In this document: in pieces, positions 11,201-21,383 of the stretch
How the letters are laid out: the number at the start of each line of letters is the position of its first letter
How positions within the stretch are numbered: position 1 is the stretch's first letter
Assembly (NCBI GenBank): GCA_037178975.1
Contig: JASJZH010000003.1
Span: 2,790,001-2,854,000 of the forward strand
Direction of reading: 5' to 3'
DNA: 64,000 nt
DNA from: Oscheius tipulae
Lineage: Eukaryota; Nematoda; Chromadorea; Rhabditida; Rhabditidae
Made by a program: the position numbers and the translations under genes
Notes under the pieces: generated by a model
Databases searched by the model: none
What the model saw: the letters and a program-made list of their open reading frames with translations, nothing else
What the model was told of the DNA's origin: nothing

Positions 11201-13158
11201 AAGGCAACAATGAGCTGGAGTAAAAAAAAGTGGAGAGGAATTGAACCAACGATTGACTAGGTATTAATCCACCAATGCAACCGTCTCAACGAGTCCGAAT
11301 ACAGCCTTCCTCACGAGCCCGAATGTCAGAAGACCGGTAATTAGCGACGTTGAACTCGTTGGAATTAAAAAAGAAGGTGGGTAGATCGTCCACCGGATCG
11401 AGCCAGGAAGGAAACTGGGCCACAGACCGAAGGTACCTAGTCATACGTGAAGAAACAAAGTAGAATTGAACTGACTCGTCCTATCAAAAAAAATAACTAT
11501 TCCAAATGTCTGAAAGCCTAAAAGTTGGGACGATCGGGTAAGGCATGGAGAAAGTGAAATAAGGGCACTCTGCAACTCCCAGAGAGCTTTGAAGTATTTC
11601 AAGATATTTTTAAAGAACTGATAGAGCAATCTCTTTCCATAGTGCTTGGGTGGGAGTATAAGATTTTAAGCCCGGAAGTGAGTATATTCTCGTCTCAAGG
11701 ATATGAAAGACCACACACCCTAAGAAGACAAATAGCTTCCCAAGTGGGATCCCCGATTAGTCAGCTCTTCTGACAGCTGGCACGAGTCGAAACTGCCGGT
11801 TATCTGATGCTAAATATGTCAGACGGTTCCTTGGGGAAATTTAGCGAGTTTTTTTTCGGGAATCCGATCTCTGAAAGTTTCGACGTCAGTGTGTGGAACA
11901 ATCGAAAATTCAAAAGTTGGCGCCCTTTGAATAATTGAAAGGTTGGATCAAATTAGACGGAACGATGTAGCAATTGGGAAATAGGGTGCGGTGAAAGAGA
12001 GATATTGTCTGGCTAGGTGACTGACAAGTAGTTGGGAATTAGACGAGGAGTGGAACGGAAATAGTCGGAGTGAGACAAAATATAGACAGAGTTTTTGGGA
12101 GATACCTATTAGTTCATTCTGAGCTACCCAACAACCTCAGGAGACAACAACAGTAGGAAAGAGTTACTCGACCTGCCTCATTCAGCCTATTCTGGAATGC
12201 TGAGGAACAGGTAATCGCGCTGGGGGAGGGGAGTCTATTGTATACCAACCCTCCCAGTTCCTTTCAAACTTTTGAGTCTCAGTAGGCAGAAACGCGTAGA
12301 GATGAGTCGAGAATCATTATTCTACCTAAAACCTAAAACGTCGTCTCCACATATTAGAGGAGCTCGAGAGTCTTTGGAATGCTCAAACGTTTCGGTCAAA
12401 GGATTGCAAAAGATGAGAATGAGTCCTGTCTAGACCAGTTTAAAGAACAGAGATACAGGAAGTGTTTGGAAGAGAGGGTGGAAGTGGCCACTCTCTCCTG
12501 CAACTATCAAGAGAAAAAAGTGAACTGCTGAACTGGCAGTTGGCGAGGAGATACCCGATACTTATCTTCATAACATACTCGTTAGTCGTTTTCTCTCCAA
12601 TGACTGGCCAGAGCTTACCTTCGGCAGAGACCCGTTGCCCGTGGCAGGGTCCATTAGATTGGAGTGGACAGAAGAAGGAGAAGGTCCCCCGGAGGTGATG
12701 AATTCGCGCCCACCCTTTGAAGGGACGTCAGCCCCCCTTCACAATTTTGCAGACGGGTAGGATGACCGTTAATCTTGTCGAAGGGTCACTATTGAGACGA
12801 GTGGGTGAGATGAGAAGACGAGAGCAAAAATCTTGACTACTTCTAGACGAGAGCCAGCATAGACCAGTGATTATTTCAGATATGGAATGGGGAGTCTGAA
12901 CTTGTGAGAAATCGTGGATAAGAACAATAGCGCGGACAACAGACAGGAACGTGAAAACAGACTGTTGGTCCTACAATTGGAACAGAACATAGGACTGGGT
13001 ACAGGTAATATGGGAACAGAATACACAGAACAGTAGCACGCCACACGATGTGCGTGCGATAGGAGCAGAGAACGTTTCTGGTGACTAGGACATAAGAGGA
13101 TGTTAGAAAACAGGCAGAGGGAGGATAGAAACTATGGGACATGGATGAACATGGGGCA

Positions 13159-13842
13159 AGATTCTGCTGGGGCAACACAAGCTCAGAAAACTAGCTCGAG
13201 ACTGAAACTAGGAGAACAAAACATGCATAGCATACAGGGCTTCTATACCCGCAGCTTTGAAACATAGTTTCAGCGGTAGCACAAAAATCAGTAGATGCAT
13301 GAACAGATTCTGACCTTATCGAAGGTACCAACTACATCTCAGTACAAATAGCCGTTTACCTCCTCATAGCTTGTTCGGATTCTCCTGAAATCTCGGAAAG
13401 CAAGAAATGTGAAAATATCTCTACTATCCGTCAGACGAACTTTGTCGGAGAAAGATTTAGGCGCAGGATCAGAGCACTATCAATCTTCCCTCGTGGCTCG
13501 AGGGTTTGCAAAACCTGTACCAAACACCATTGTGGATTCAAGATTCCGCTCTTGTGAAATAGATAGACAGTAGAGATACTTTCACATTTCTTGCTTTCCG
13601 AGGTTTTCAGAAGAATCGAATCATCCGAATAAGCTATGGAACGAGAAGGCAAGCGGCTATTTGTACTGTGATGCTGTTGGAATCTTCGATAAGGTCAGAA
13701 AATGTCCATACTGATTGTTTTTCTATCGTTATAACCAAATTTCAAAGCTGCGAGCTAGAAGCCCTGTATGCTATGCATGTTTTGTTCTCCTAGTTTTAGT
13801 CTCGAGCTAGTTTCCTGAGTTTGTGTTACCCCAGCAGAGTCT
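13159..13842. repeat. large inverted repeat (fold-back element)
   Basis: Sequence at 13159-13430 recurs as its reverse complement at 13564-13842 with about 85% identity by eye. For example, AACATGCATAGCATACAGGG near 13222 pairs with CCCTGTATGCTATGCATG near 13765, and GAAAGCAAGAAATGTGAAA (13396) pairs with TTTCACATTTCTTGCTTTC (13580). The spacer is about 130 bp. Weaker similarity seems to continue outward to about 12.9 and 14.1 kb. No transposase frame lies inside, so it resembles a non-autonomous fold-back or MITE-type element. Confidence 0.8.
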
Positions 13843-16560
13843 TGTCATGTCCCAGGTTGTGTCAGTGTCGCCCTTTCAGGAAAACTGATATTCTATCCCG
13901 ATGTCCGTGTAAACATAGCATCTCTGTCTCAGTCCTTGTTTTCCAAGTCATTCTGTTCTGTCCCATGTCAACCATCCCGTTAGTCCTAATAGTCCCACAC
14001 CTTAAGTCACAGAAAAAAGAGCCACGAAAATTGTCGTGGTCTGTGGTTCCAGAGACCTCACTTCCTCATTATCTGTAATTACTGGGTCCCGTCAGGGGAG
14101 AGACACAACAAGAGATCAAAATCGGAGGGGTTTTTCTCAGGTCTATCAACTGCAAAAAAAAAGACCGGTAAAGAGAAGGAAGTTTGGCCGATGGGATTCG
14201 GTTATGAGTTGGCGCGTTTTGCATGAATCGAGTTAACCATATCCATCTGGACGGCAATTTTCCTAAGCAAGAGAAAAGACTAATTGGTATAGTCTGAGGT
14301 CAATTATCCATGTGGGAGTAGAGTAGATCTTTGCCATGGGAAACAAGCTCTCTCTATTTTGTGCTGGTTTGCTGCACCTCGACATAACTAAGCGCCTCAG
14401 GAGTGCTATAGATATTCGTTCGAATTTTCGTGCGCCCTACACGTTTCTCCCTGGGGAAGACATGAAGCAAATATACGCTTGCGAATATGGCCGGTGCGCC
14501 GAAGTCTAGGAAGGAGAGAGAGGGGCCCTTTGGGTCTGGTAGACGATTAGGTGACTGGAAAGTAGTAGAAAGGACTGCCCGGTGAGCAGTTAGACATTGT
14601 TCTGTACTGGGAGAGGCACAGTCGAGAAGGACAATAGTCAGAACCAGACGGTCTGTAAATGATCTGCAGAGAAGCTGTGAGGTTTGAGAGATAGGGCACA
14701 ATGTTCCAGATTGGATAAAGGGGATATCTGATGCTGTTGTCAAAATCAAGAGAGTAGTCAGCTGACACATATTCTCTATCTGAAGGCCCCCTACGCGAAC
14801 CCCTATTCACGACAATCGTCTCCAGCGCCACTTCAATGAGCACATTATTCCTCCAGGCAACCTCAATTCAATTGCCAAAGTTCGAGGTGCGGAGAGGAAA
14901 CTTATAGAGCAAGAATTGACTACGGGGCTCTCATTAGAAGGACGCTCTGTGATTACTACTAACAGTGGTCAGTTTTATTTCAGGGTGTGAAAATAACGAA
15001 GAGAGAGCACGTGCTGGAGAACCTGATAAGGAGTCGTCGTGGAGGTGTAAGTATGCCATTAAACAGAAAGAGACAAAAGAGCAACCTCCATTTCCTCTTC
15101 CAAGTTCCTGTTCAGTTATGATGGAACGCTTGGTCGGTCTGATTGTCATTCTAATCTCATGCTAAATGCTCGGGAAGGGCAAAAAAGTCAAGACTTCAAA
15201 AGTCACGTTCTGTTATTATGGTTCGTCTCTCTGCAAGAGCCTAATTGCCCTTTGCACCCAGTGATCCAAGGCTGTGAACTAAAAGTTTTTATTTTGAAAA
15301 GTTACTCAATCCAGACCATATTAGTGCAGGACTTCAACGAGGACTGCTTGCCCCTAAACGAGTCAGCTAAAAAGAAGATGATCGAATTGAAGGTAAACCT
15401 GAGCCCGAACAGCAAGGTTCTTCATACGTAGATGTGGGAGGACGAACGAAGATAAGAGTTCCAAGTCCTGGAAGAAACATACAGAGAAAAGCGGGAGGAA
15501 TCGACCAGATGAACTCAGACATTGGAATGGCCGACGAAGACTGGAAAGAATTTCGTTAGAATATCATCAAATTACACTGGGAAAATAAGGATCAGTTCTT
15601 CGCTCTGATAGAAAGAATCGAGCTGGAACAAAGACATCCAGAGGCGATTTCAGCTCCACCGATACAATGCTGTAATCCATGTCATTGTAGGGTCCCCGGG
15701 ATCGACCTTCATGTTTGACGTTTAACCTGTCTTGGCGATTTTTAGAAGTGTAACGATAAATCTCTCGCCCCGAATCCGTCAAAAATTTTCCCTGACAATA
15801 TCATTTCGCCCGTCGTTCTCTCTGTTTTGCTGTACCCGTTCACCTTCTCTCATTAGCTTCCATAGAAAGACGAGGGAAATCTCTCAAATAGACCTGCTGT
15901 TTATCAGCTTCATGATTCTGGAAAATTCGCACTCGCTCTCCTTTTCCCATAGTCATTTCGTTCACCAGTCTGTCCTCCAGTCTCTTCCATCTCTATTCAA
16001 AACAGAGCGTCAGTCATCTTTGCCTAATCCTGCCTTGACTCAGAACTCACAAGACGTCCAGACCATCTTTGAGATATGGATTTCAGAGCGAGCGAGTCAC
16101 ACTTCTTCCCATGTCCAGGGACGAAGTTGACGCGGCATTCCCAATGTCCAATCTCTTTTGAGAGAGGGAGAAAGGTGGCTAATTAGGTCGGAATACAAAG
16201 CAACACAATCCTGTGTTTTGTATGTCTTTCCAGAGCACTTTCTCATGCTCTTCTGACTTTTTGCTAATCAGAACCCAAGCTTGTCAGTTGTATGAAACAA
16301 AGAAGCTATCAGTTTACGAGAGACTAAGTCAATACAATACCGAAGAACATTTGATGCAGGTCTGTCCCAAAATCTGAATGCTGCGGAAGCTTTCGTAACC
16401 CGTAAAGCAAATAGAACCGCATCCAATCTAAACCATCAAGAATAGCACGGTATTTCGCCTCCAAAGAATCTCTATAGTTTACAGTGAGTTCTACCGCTTT
16501 TTAAGGAGTTCGAAGTACTTAGAGGGACACGGTGACGGATGGGGGGAACGCGTTTTTAAA

Positions 16561-16731
16561 TCGGGTCCCGCGACGAACTCCGCTCCGCTTTTTTTCACGG
16601 CATTTTTGACGTCGAAGTAGACGTTTCTAGGGTAGTTTTTGGGGACTGAGCCGATTGAACACACTTAAAAACCGAGAAAAGGAGTGTAAAGTACCAAAAA
16701 ACGCATTTTGAGCGAAGTTCGTGACGGGACC
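16561..16731. repeat. short fold-back repeat
   Basis: CGGGTCCCGCGACGAACTCC at 16561 is matched in reverse by GAAGTTCGTGACGGGACCC at 16713-16731. About 125 bp of internal sequence with homopolymer T and A runs separates the ends. It resembles the ends of small non-autonomous DNA elements. It lies upstream of the chemoreceptor gene at 16984. Confidence 0.55.
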
Positions 16732-16983
16732 CATCTACCAAAATAGTTCCGTCGTCCCCTCATCCCCTCACAGTGAGTGTCCCTTTAATTCGGTTGTATT
16801 AACTATCATTCATTTTAGTTCTTTTGGTCTCCTGTGTCCATTCTTCTCTCAAACTTTCCTCTCATTTACTATTACCTTTCTGTCCTCAAAGATCCTCCCA
16901 ATGAACTGACTCTCCGATAATGAAGTCTTCTCACCCATACTTATCCATGTTTACTCCTGCGTAATCAGTGTCCATTGACAGAG

Positions 16984-18926
16984 ATGGGTCTGCTGAACAT
17001 CTACTACTTCGTACAGGCATTCAATACAGTAACGGCAGTCTTTCTCAACTTTTTCCTCGTTTTTTTGGTCTGTCGCTACAGCAACAACAAGATGGGAAAA
17101 TACCGTTATCTCATCATCTCTTTCGCTCTTTTCGAAGCTGCTTATGCTCTAGTCGTCTTCCTCGGAATGCCGGTTAGTCGACTATTATTAGCAATAGATA
17201 GAAGGTTTAGATAAATTTCTTAGCAGATCGAAGCTGGCTCATCTTCACTCACGAAAACTTTCTCGGATCCTATTTGTCAGCTTTCGGACCAGCACTCTAC
17301 TGTTCAATGTGAGGCATTATTATTAGGCAGTATTGTCCAACGTCTCATATTTGGGGAAGGCTGAAGGCTTGGCACTAGGACCGCTCAATACGTTATGAAG
17401 AATATGTTCAAAATGGGTGCAGAATTGTCTTGATTAGTTTGTTCTTCCCTGAGCTTGAGCCTTATTGGCAAATGCCAGGTCAACACTGGCACTAGTCCGG
17501 TGGACAACCCTGTTCTTACCTATAGCCTTTTCAGCCAGAAAGTTAAAAACGCAATCAAAGAGATTTTTTCTCTTTTTTCCTTCCTATTCAACGTTGCCTC
17601 GTATCAATTGAAAGGACTGTGTTTCCAACTTTGCGCCTGAACAGAGCATATAAATGACTAGAAGTTCGAATAAGAAACTTTATCGCGTTAAGGTACGAGA
17701 TCTGGATGGGATTCGTAGTTATCCATTTCCTCTACAGATACGTGGTCATGTGTCGGTAAGGATTTCGGAGTACTGTAGAGTAATCGAACCAGACCCAAAG
17801 TCGCCAACTACATCTCCTTCTACCACTGGGTCAAGGTCTGTCTTTTCGGAGTCTGGATCTGTTTCATCGTCCTCACCTTCGCCTGCGGTCTCTTCTTCTG
17901 CACTCGACTCACCATGTCGGACCACATGTACCACCTGATCCAGTCCGATTTCGGGATCAAGGACGCGGATAATGTTAGCTATATTTTGCTCAGGAAACGA
18001 GTGAGTTTTTCCCTTTCTTAGTTACAAAAATGTTACAGGATCCATTGAACAACACGCTCTCCTTCGCCGGAACAGCCTCCATTCTGAACCATTTCCTCAT
18101 TGTCAGCATCTCGGCCGTGATCATCGTCTTCTGTGGACTGCGAGTTTGGGCAGCGATCAAGAAGATGAAAGAGGACTCGCAGTTCCTTCGCGACCACAGC
18201 GTTCAGCTTCAAATGTTTATGACTCTAGTCATCCAGGCATGTTTCACGAGGGGATTAGTAGAGAACCAGCCGTCTACGACGGCTTCGTCGTCCTTTAGTC
18301 TTTACTACGCATTGACAACAGGCGGCTTTGCCGCTCCCATAGCCTAAGTTCCTAGGTTTCCTCCAAAGCTGATTTGTCAACTAAACTCTTGACATGCGAT
18401 GGCTTGCCAGCTTTTTTGCTCGTAATGACGGACAGACGGACGGACACCATTGCGCTTTAGTAGGAGAGAGATAAGATTCAAGGGTTGATGTTTCTCTCGT
18501 GAACAAGGGAATCTGACAATCGATGGCATGGCCAAGTTGCCAGTCTGAGCTAGGAAGATTCTCCCGAGTATACGTGAAAATATTTTAGACCCTCGTTCCC
18601 GTTCTCTTCTGCCACATTCCCTCTCTCATCTACCTCTCTTTCCCCTTCTGGGAGACCGACTTCTCCTTTGGCGAATGGTCTCTCTGCTTTTCCATTCTCA
18701 CTTCGATTAGCAAGTGGATTGATCCAATTATCGTCATGGTCTGCATCAGAGAGTACCGTCATGCCTTGGGTCTAATCTGCGGTGGAGGTATGCTCCCAAA
18801 ATCATTCTCATTTGCTTATGTTTAGGGTATGTGAGAGCTCCTGTCCAGAGTCGCGGCAGTAGTGACAACCAACAGTCTGTCAACTTTTCCAGCCTTCAGC
18901 AACACGTCGAGACGCAGCATTTATGA
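16984..18926 (+). CDS. serpentine chemoreceptor, Str family
   Basis: Seven exons (16984-17172, 17211-17308, 17693-17755, 17793-18000, 18039-18236, 18589-18787, 18826-18926) close to a 351-residue seven-helix receptor. Diagnostic Str features are MGKYRYLIISFALFEAAY after helix 1, GFVVIHFLYRYVVMCRP at the end of helix 3, a helix 5 followed by QLQMFMTLVIQTLVPVLFC, and the C-terminal WIDPIIVMVCIREYR. The fifth intron appears to begin with GC (CAG then GCATGT at 18237) rather than GT; phase and conservation leave no better choice. Introns 2 and 5 (384 and 352 bp) are long. AATAAA follows the stop at about 18937. The product is expected in ciliated sensory neurons; the ligand is unknown. Confidence 0.87.
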
Positions 18927-19091
18927 AGAGATGATTTGAATAAAAACGACTATTAGAACCGTTGAAAAAAAGGGTCGCGCCACGAGCAATGTAAAATGTC
19001 TGCGTTTTCAACTTCACAGCTGAACAGATTGTTTAAGGGTGCCTCACCCCTGAACAAAGTCTCAGAGCTTGAAAGTTTTAGAGCAAAAGTT

Positions 19092-19147
19092 GGTGTATTG
19101 CTAAGAGGCGCCGTTACGGCCAGTGTGACGCGGGTTTGAGTCCGCTC
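19092..19147 (+). other. degenerate tRNA-like sequence
   Basis: GGTTTGAGTCC (near 19130) fits the pol III B box, and TTGCTAAGAGG about 35 bases upstream resembles an A box. No paired acceptor stem can be formed, so this is at most a tRNA pseudogene or the head of a tRNA-derived SINE. Confidence 0.3.
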
Positions 19148-19284
19148 CGAGGCAAATCATTCTTCTATCGATCTCAGGTCTGTAAAATGTCATTTTGTAG
19201 AGCTTGATGAGAAACTAAGAATATTTAACAATCTGAGCATAAACTTGCTGTAAAATAGGGGTTCGCTGCATTTTAATCAAAAAT

Positions 19285-19870
19285 CCATTTTATTATTTTT
19301 TTATTATTATTATTTATTACGATTATCATATCATTTCGATATGTCGCATTTTGCTCTGTTTGAAGTTGTCGGGATCCACCTTAGTCATCTATACCCAGTT
19401 CTCGCCACATCTTGTTGCAAAATCGTCGAATGAAGACCATCTTCTGTTCACGATGAATCCGGTCTGACCGTCATGTAGCAGCAGATGCCCTGTCGATTGC
19501 ACGATTTGGCTTCCTCGTCCTCTTCTTTTGACCTCGCTTAGAGCAATGACATCAAAATCGACGTCGTGTAGGGCATCGTTCAGCTCAGCAAGACGGGCGT
19601 CTGTTCGTAGCGTTCGGCAATTCAGCGATCCGATCCTTAGACGGAGCAAAAATCCATTAACAGTGCAAAAGTTTCTGAGAAACAGAGAAGGGGAGAGTGG
19701 GCTCAATGGGATTGAAGATGGTTCATCGGAAGAGAAGTGGATTAAGAGATAGAAGGTGGGTTCAAAGAGTGGAAAGCAGGCGCAACGAAGGGCCGAAACA
19801 AGTTGAGCATGCTCCGAAGTGGCATAGCCTAACTTGTGGACAGAGGCCCTATGCGAGGGGCCCGAACCGT
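19285..19870 (-). mobile_element. internally deleted RTE-type non-LTR retrotransposon
   Basis: On the minus strand, the frame ending at 19389 contains the start of an RTE endonuclease (EEP fold): LRIGSLNCRTLRTDARLAEL, then FDVIALSEVKRRGRGSQ and a GQTGFIVN strand, as in craniofacial-development-protein-2-like LINE proteins. It then jumps directly to WSSFDDFATRCGENWV, which corresponds to the far C-terminus of RTE reverse transcriptases. The rest of the endonuclease and all of the RT are missing. After the stop the minus strand runs into an AATAAT-rich simple repeat (19285-19320), the usual RTE 3' tail. Upstream sequence to about 19870 is probably the 5' UTR. The copy is non-autonomous and dead. 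Confidence 0.65.
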
Positions 19871-20076
19871 CGACAACGCTATTCAGCAGAAGAGTTTTGG
19901 TAAAGAGTTTGCCGCTGGAATAGAGCAAGAAGATGACTAGTGCTACGAAGGCAGCTGAGACATGAACGCGAAAGTAGAATCGACGATGTAAGAAGGCACA
20001 TTCCGGCAAGTAAGTCAACCTGGGAACACAGAAAGAATAATGATCGCGTCAAAGCTGCTATATAATAGTCGGAGTA

Positions 20077-20459
20077 ATGGAAATCGGCTTGGTTCAGTGT
20101 CTTACCCTCATTTTCGACCTGACCATGTCACTTGGCTTCTTCACAATGACAGTATTCCCGAAAGCCCTGAACGGTAAACTGATCTCGTACGAGGAAAGAC
20201 AACGGAATGGTAGTTCTCTTACGTTCTCTGAACAGGTCTTTCAGCAAGAATATTCGGTCTCGTGATGGGAAGTCTTCTCGTTCTGTGATTCATTGGTCCA
20301 TTTATCACTACAGTCATTCTCTATCGATACTGCAAAATCCTGAGGAGGACTGAACAGAGAGCCAAGGAGATCCCATTGATGGCGACTTCTGTTCAGAAAG
20401 TTCGATTCGAGGGCGAGAGCCTTCTGGAGAGAACCATCGGAGCATTGACTTCTATTTGA
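20077..20459 (+). pseudogene. two-helix membrane protein interrupted by TGA
   Basis: Exon 1 (20077-20173) encodes MEIGLVQCLTLIFDLTMSLG and a first hydrophobic helix. Exon 2 (20245-20459) continues RIFGLVMGSLLVL, then an in-frame TGA (20286-20288), then FIGPFITTVILYRYCKILRR and a charged tail to a TGA at 20457. Both sides of the first TGA are clearly one transmembrane segment, so a TGG-to-TGA nonsense change is the simplest reading. A TATATAA lies about 15 bp before the ATG. Unless the codon is read through or is selenocysteine, the gene is broken. I do not recognise the family. Confidence 0.5.
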
Positions 20460-20770
20460 ATGTAGGGGTAAAAAAGTCAACGTTATAAGGATGGCAATGA
20501 GAGAAGAAAGGCCATGCGTTTCAAATTGCCGCGGAGTTCTTGAATGAGCGTTGCGGGTTACTGTAGCGACTTATGACGACTGTTTGGTCGTTTTCCAACT
20601 TTCATTTATTTTTGCTCACAATTAGCCCCATGCCAGTTCACTTTCTCTACTAGTAATGAACGAGAACGTTTTGCGACAAAAGAGCAAGCAAAATTATGCC
20701 GATAACATATTTACTAATGCTCTACCACCTTTTGGCCTTTCTTCTCTCAATATCTTGGTTTTTCCAGAAA

Positions 20771-21383
20771 ATGGCTCGAACCAAGCAAAAAGTTCCCAAG
20801 CAAAATAGCCCGAAGCAGACAGCCAGAAAATCGACGTTCCCTACTGGATACATTCCGAAAAATCCCGTGGCCGCCCGTAAAATGGACACCAAGAGAAAAG
20901 ATTCTGCCAAAAAAGATGTCCAGAAAAAGAATGCGGTCACTGCGCGTACTCGTAAGCGCCTTCCTATTTCCATGTAACTTCATTTTTTAGCTAGTGGAGT
21001 CGCAGCTCTTCGTGAAATCAAACGTCTTCAGAGGACTACCGACCTTCTCATTCCTCGTAGCGCCTTCCAGAGAGTGGTTCGTGATATCTGCAACAAAATC
21101 GCTGTAAGCGTTGCTATCACCTCCGTATAGTTTCTTCTTTTCAGAAAGACAATAATGAAACTTTCACTTTTAAGTGGAAGAGTGTTGCTCTTGCCGCGCT
21201 GCAGGAGGCCGCTGAAATGTATCTCGTCTGCTTCTTCGAAGACGTTAATCTCGCTGCCCTACACGCTCGTCGAGTTACCATCATGCCAAGAGTAAGCTTT
21301 GTTTGTTACGCGAAATAACAGCCTTTAAGGACGTCGATCTGGTTCGCAAGCTGAGAAGCGAAAATGGCTGCATAAAACGCTAG
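20771..21383 (+). CDS. divergent histone H3 variant, CENP-A-like
   Basis: Four exons (20771-20951, 20991-21103, 21145-21291, 21330-21383) close to a 164-residue protein. The N-terminus MARTKQ is that of canonical H3, but the tail then diverges and is longer (about 60 residues, Lys/Pro-rich). The fold domain is H3: [63 protein letters not shown]-like traits are the RLQ in the alpha-N helix, loop 1 about six residues longer than H3 with a Trp (TFKWKS), and a short basic end. A pyrimidine-AG directly before the ATG (20767) looks like a spliced-leader site. The presence of introns also argues against a replication-dependent H3. It could be the centromeric histone (HCP-3/CPAR-1 class) or a lineage-specific H3 variant. 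Confidence 0.85.

Larger units (their letters stand above)
8242..16983. other. 8.7-kb gene-poor region
   Basis: No exon chain with sensible splice sites, phase and protein character was found on either strand. Open frames here are short and low-complexity. Much of the plus strand between about 8.3 and 12.7 kb is visibly purine-rich. Contents I can support are a large fold-back element (13159-13842), a smaller one near 16.6 kb, and a weak tRNA-like sequence on the minus strand at 11234-11294. The rest is probably intergenic and repeat-derived. Confidence 0.5.

Noticed and set aside
15732-16130. 132-residue Ser-rich frame
   Set aside because: Composition follows TC-rich DNA and there are no exon signals.
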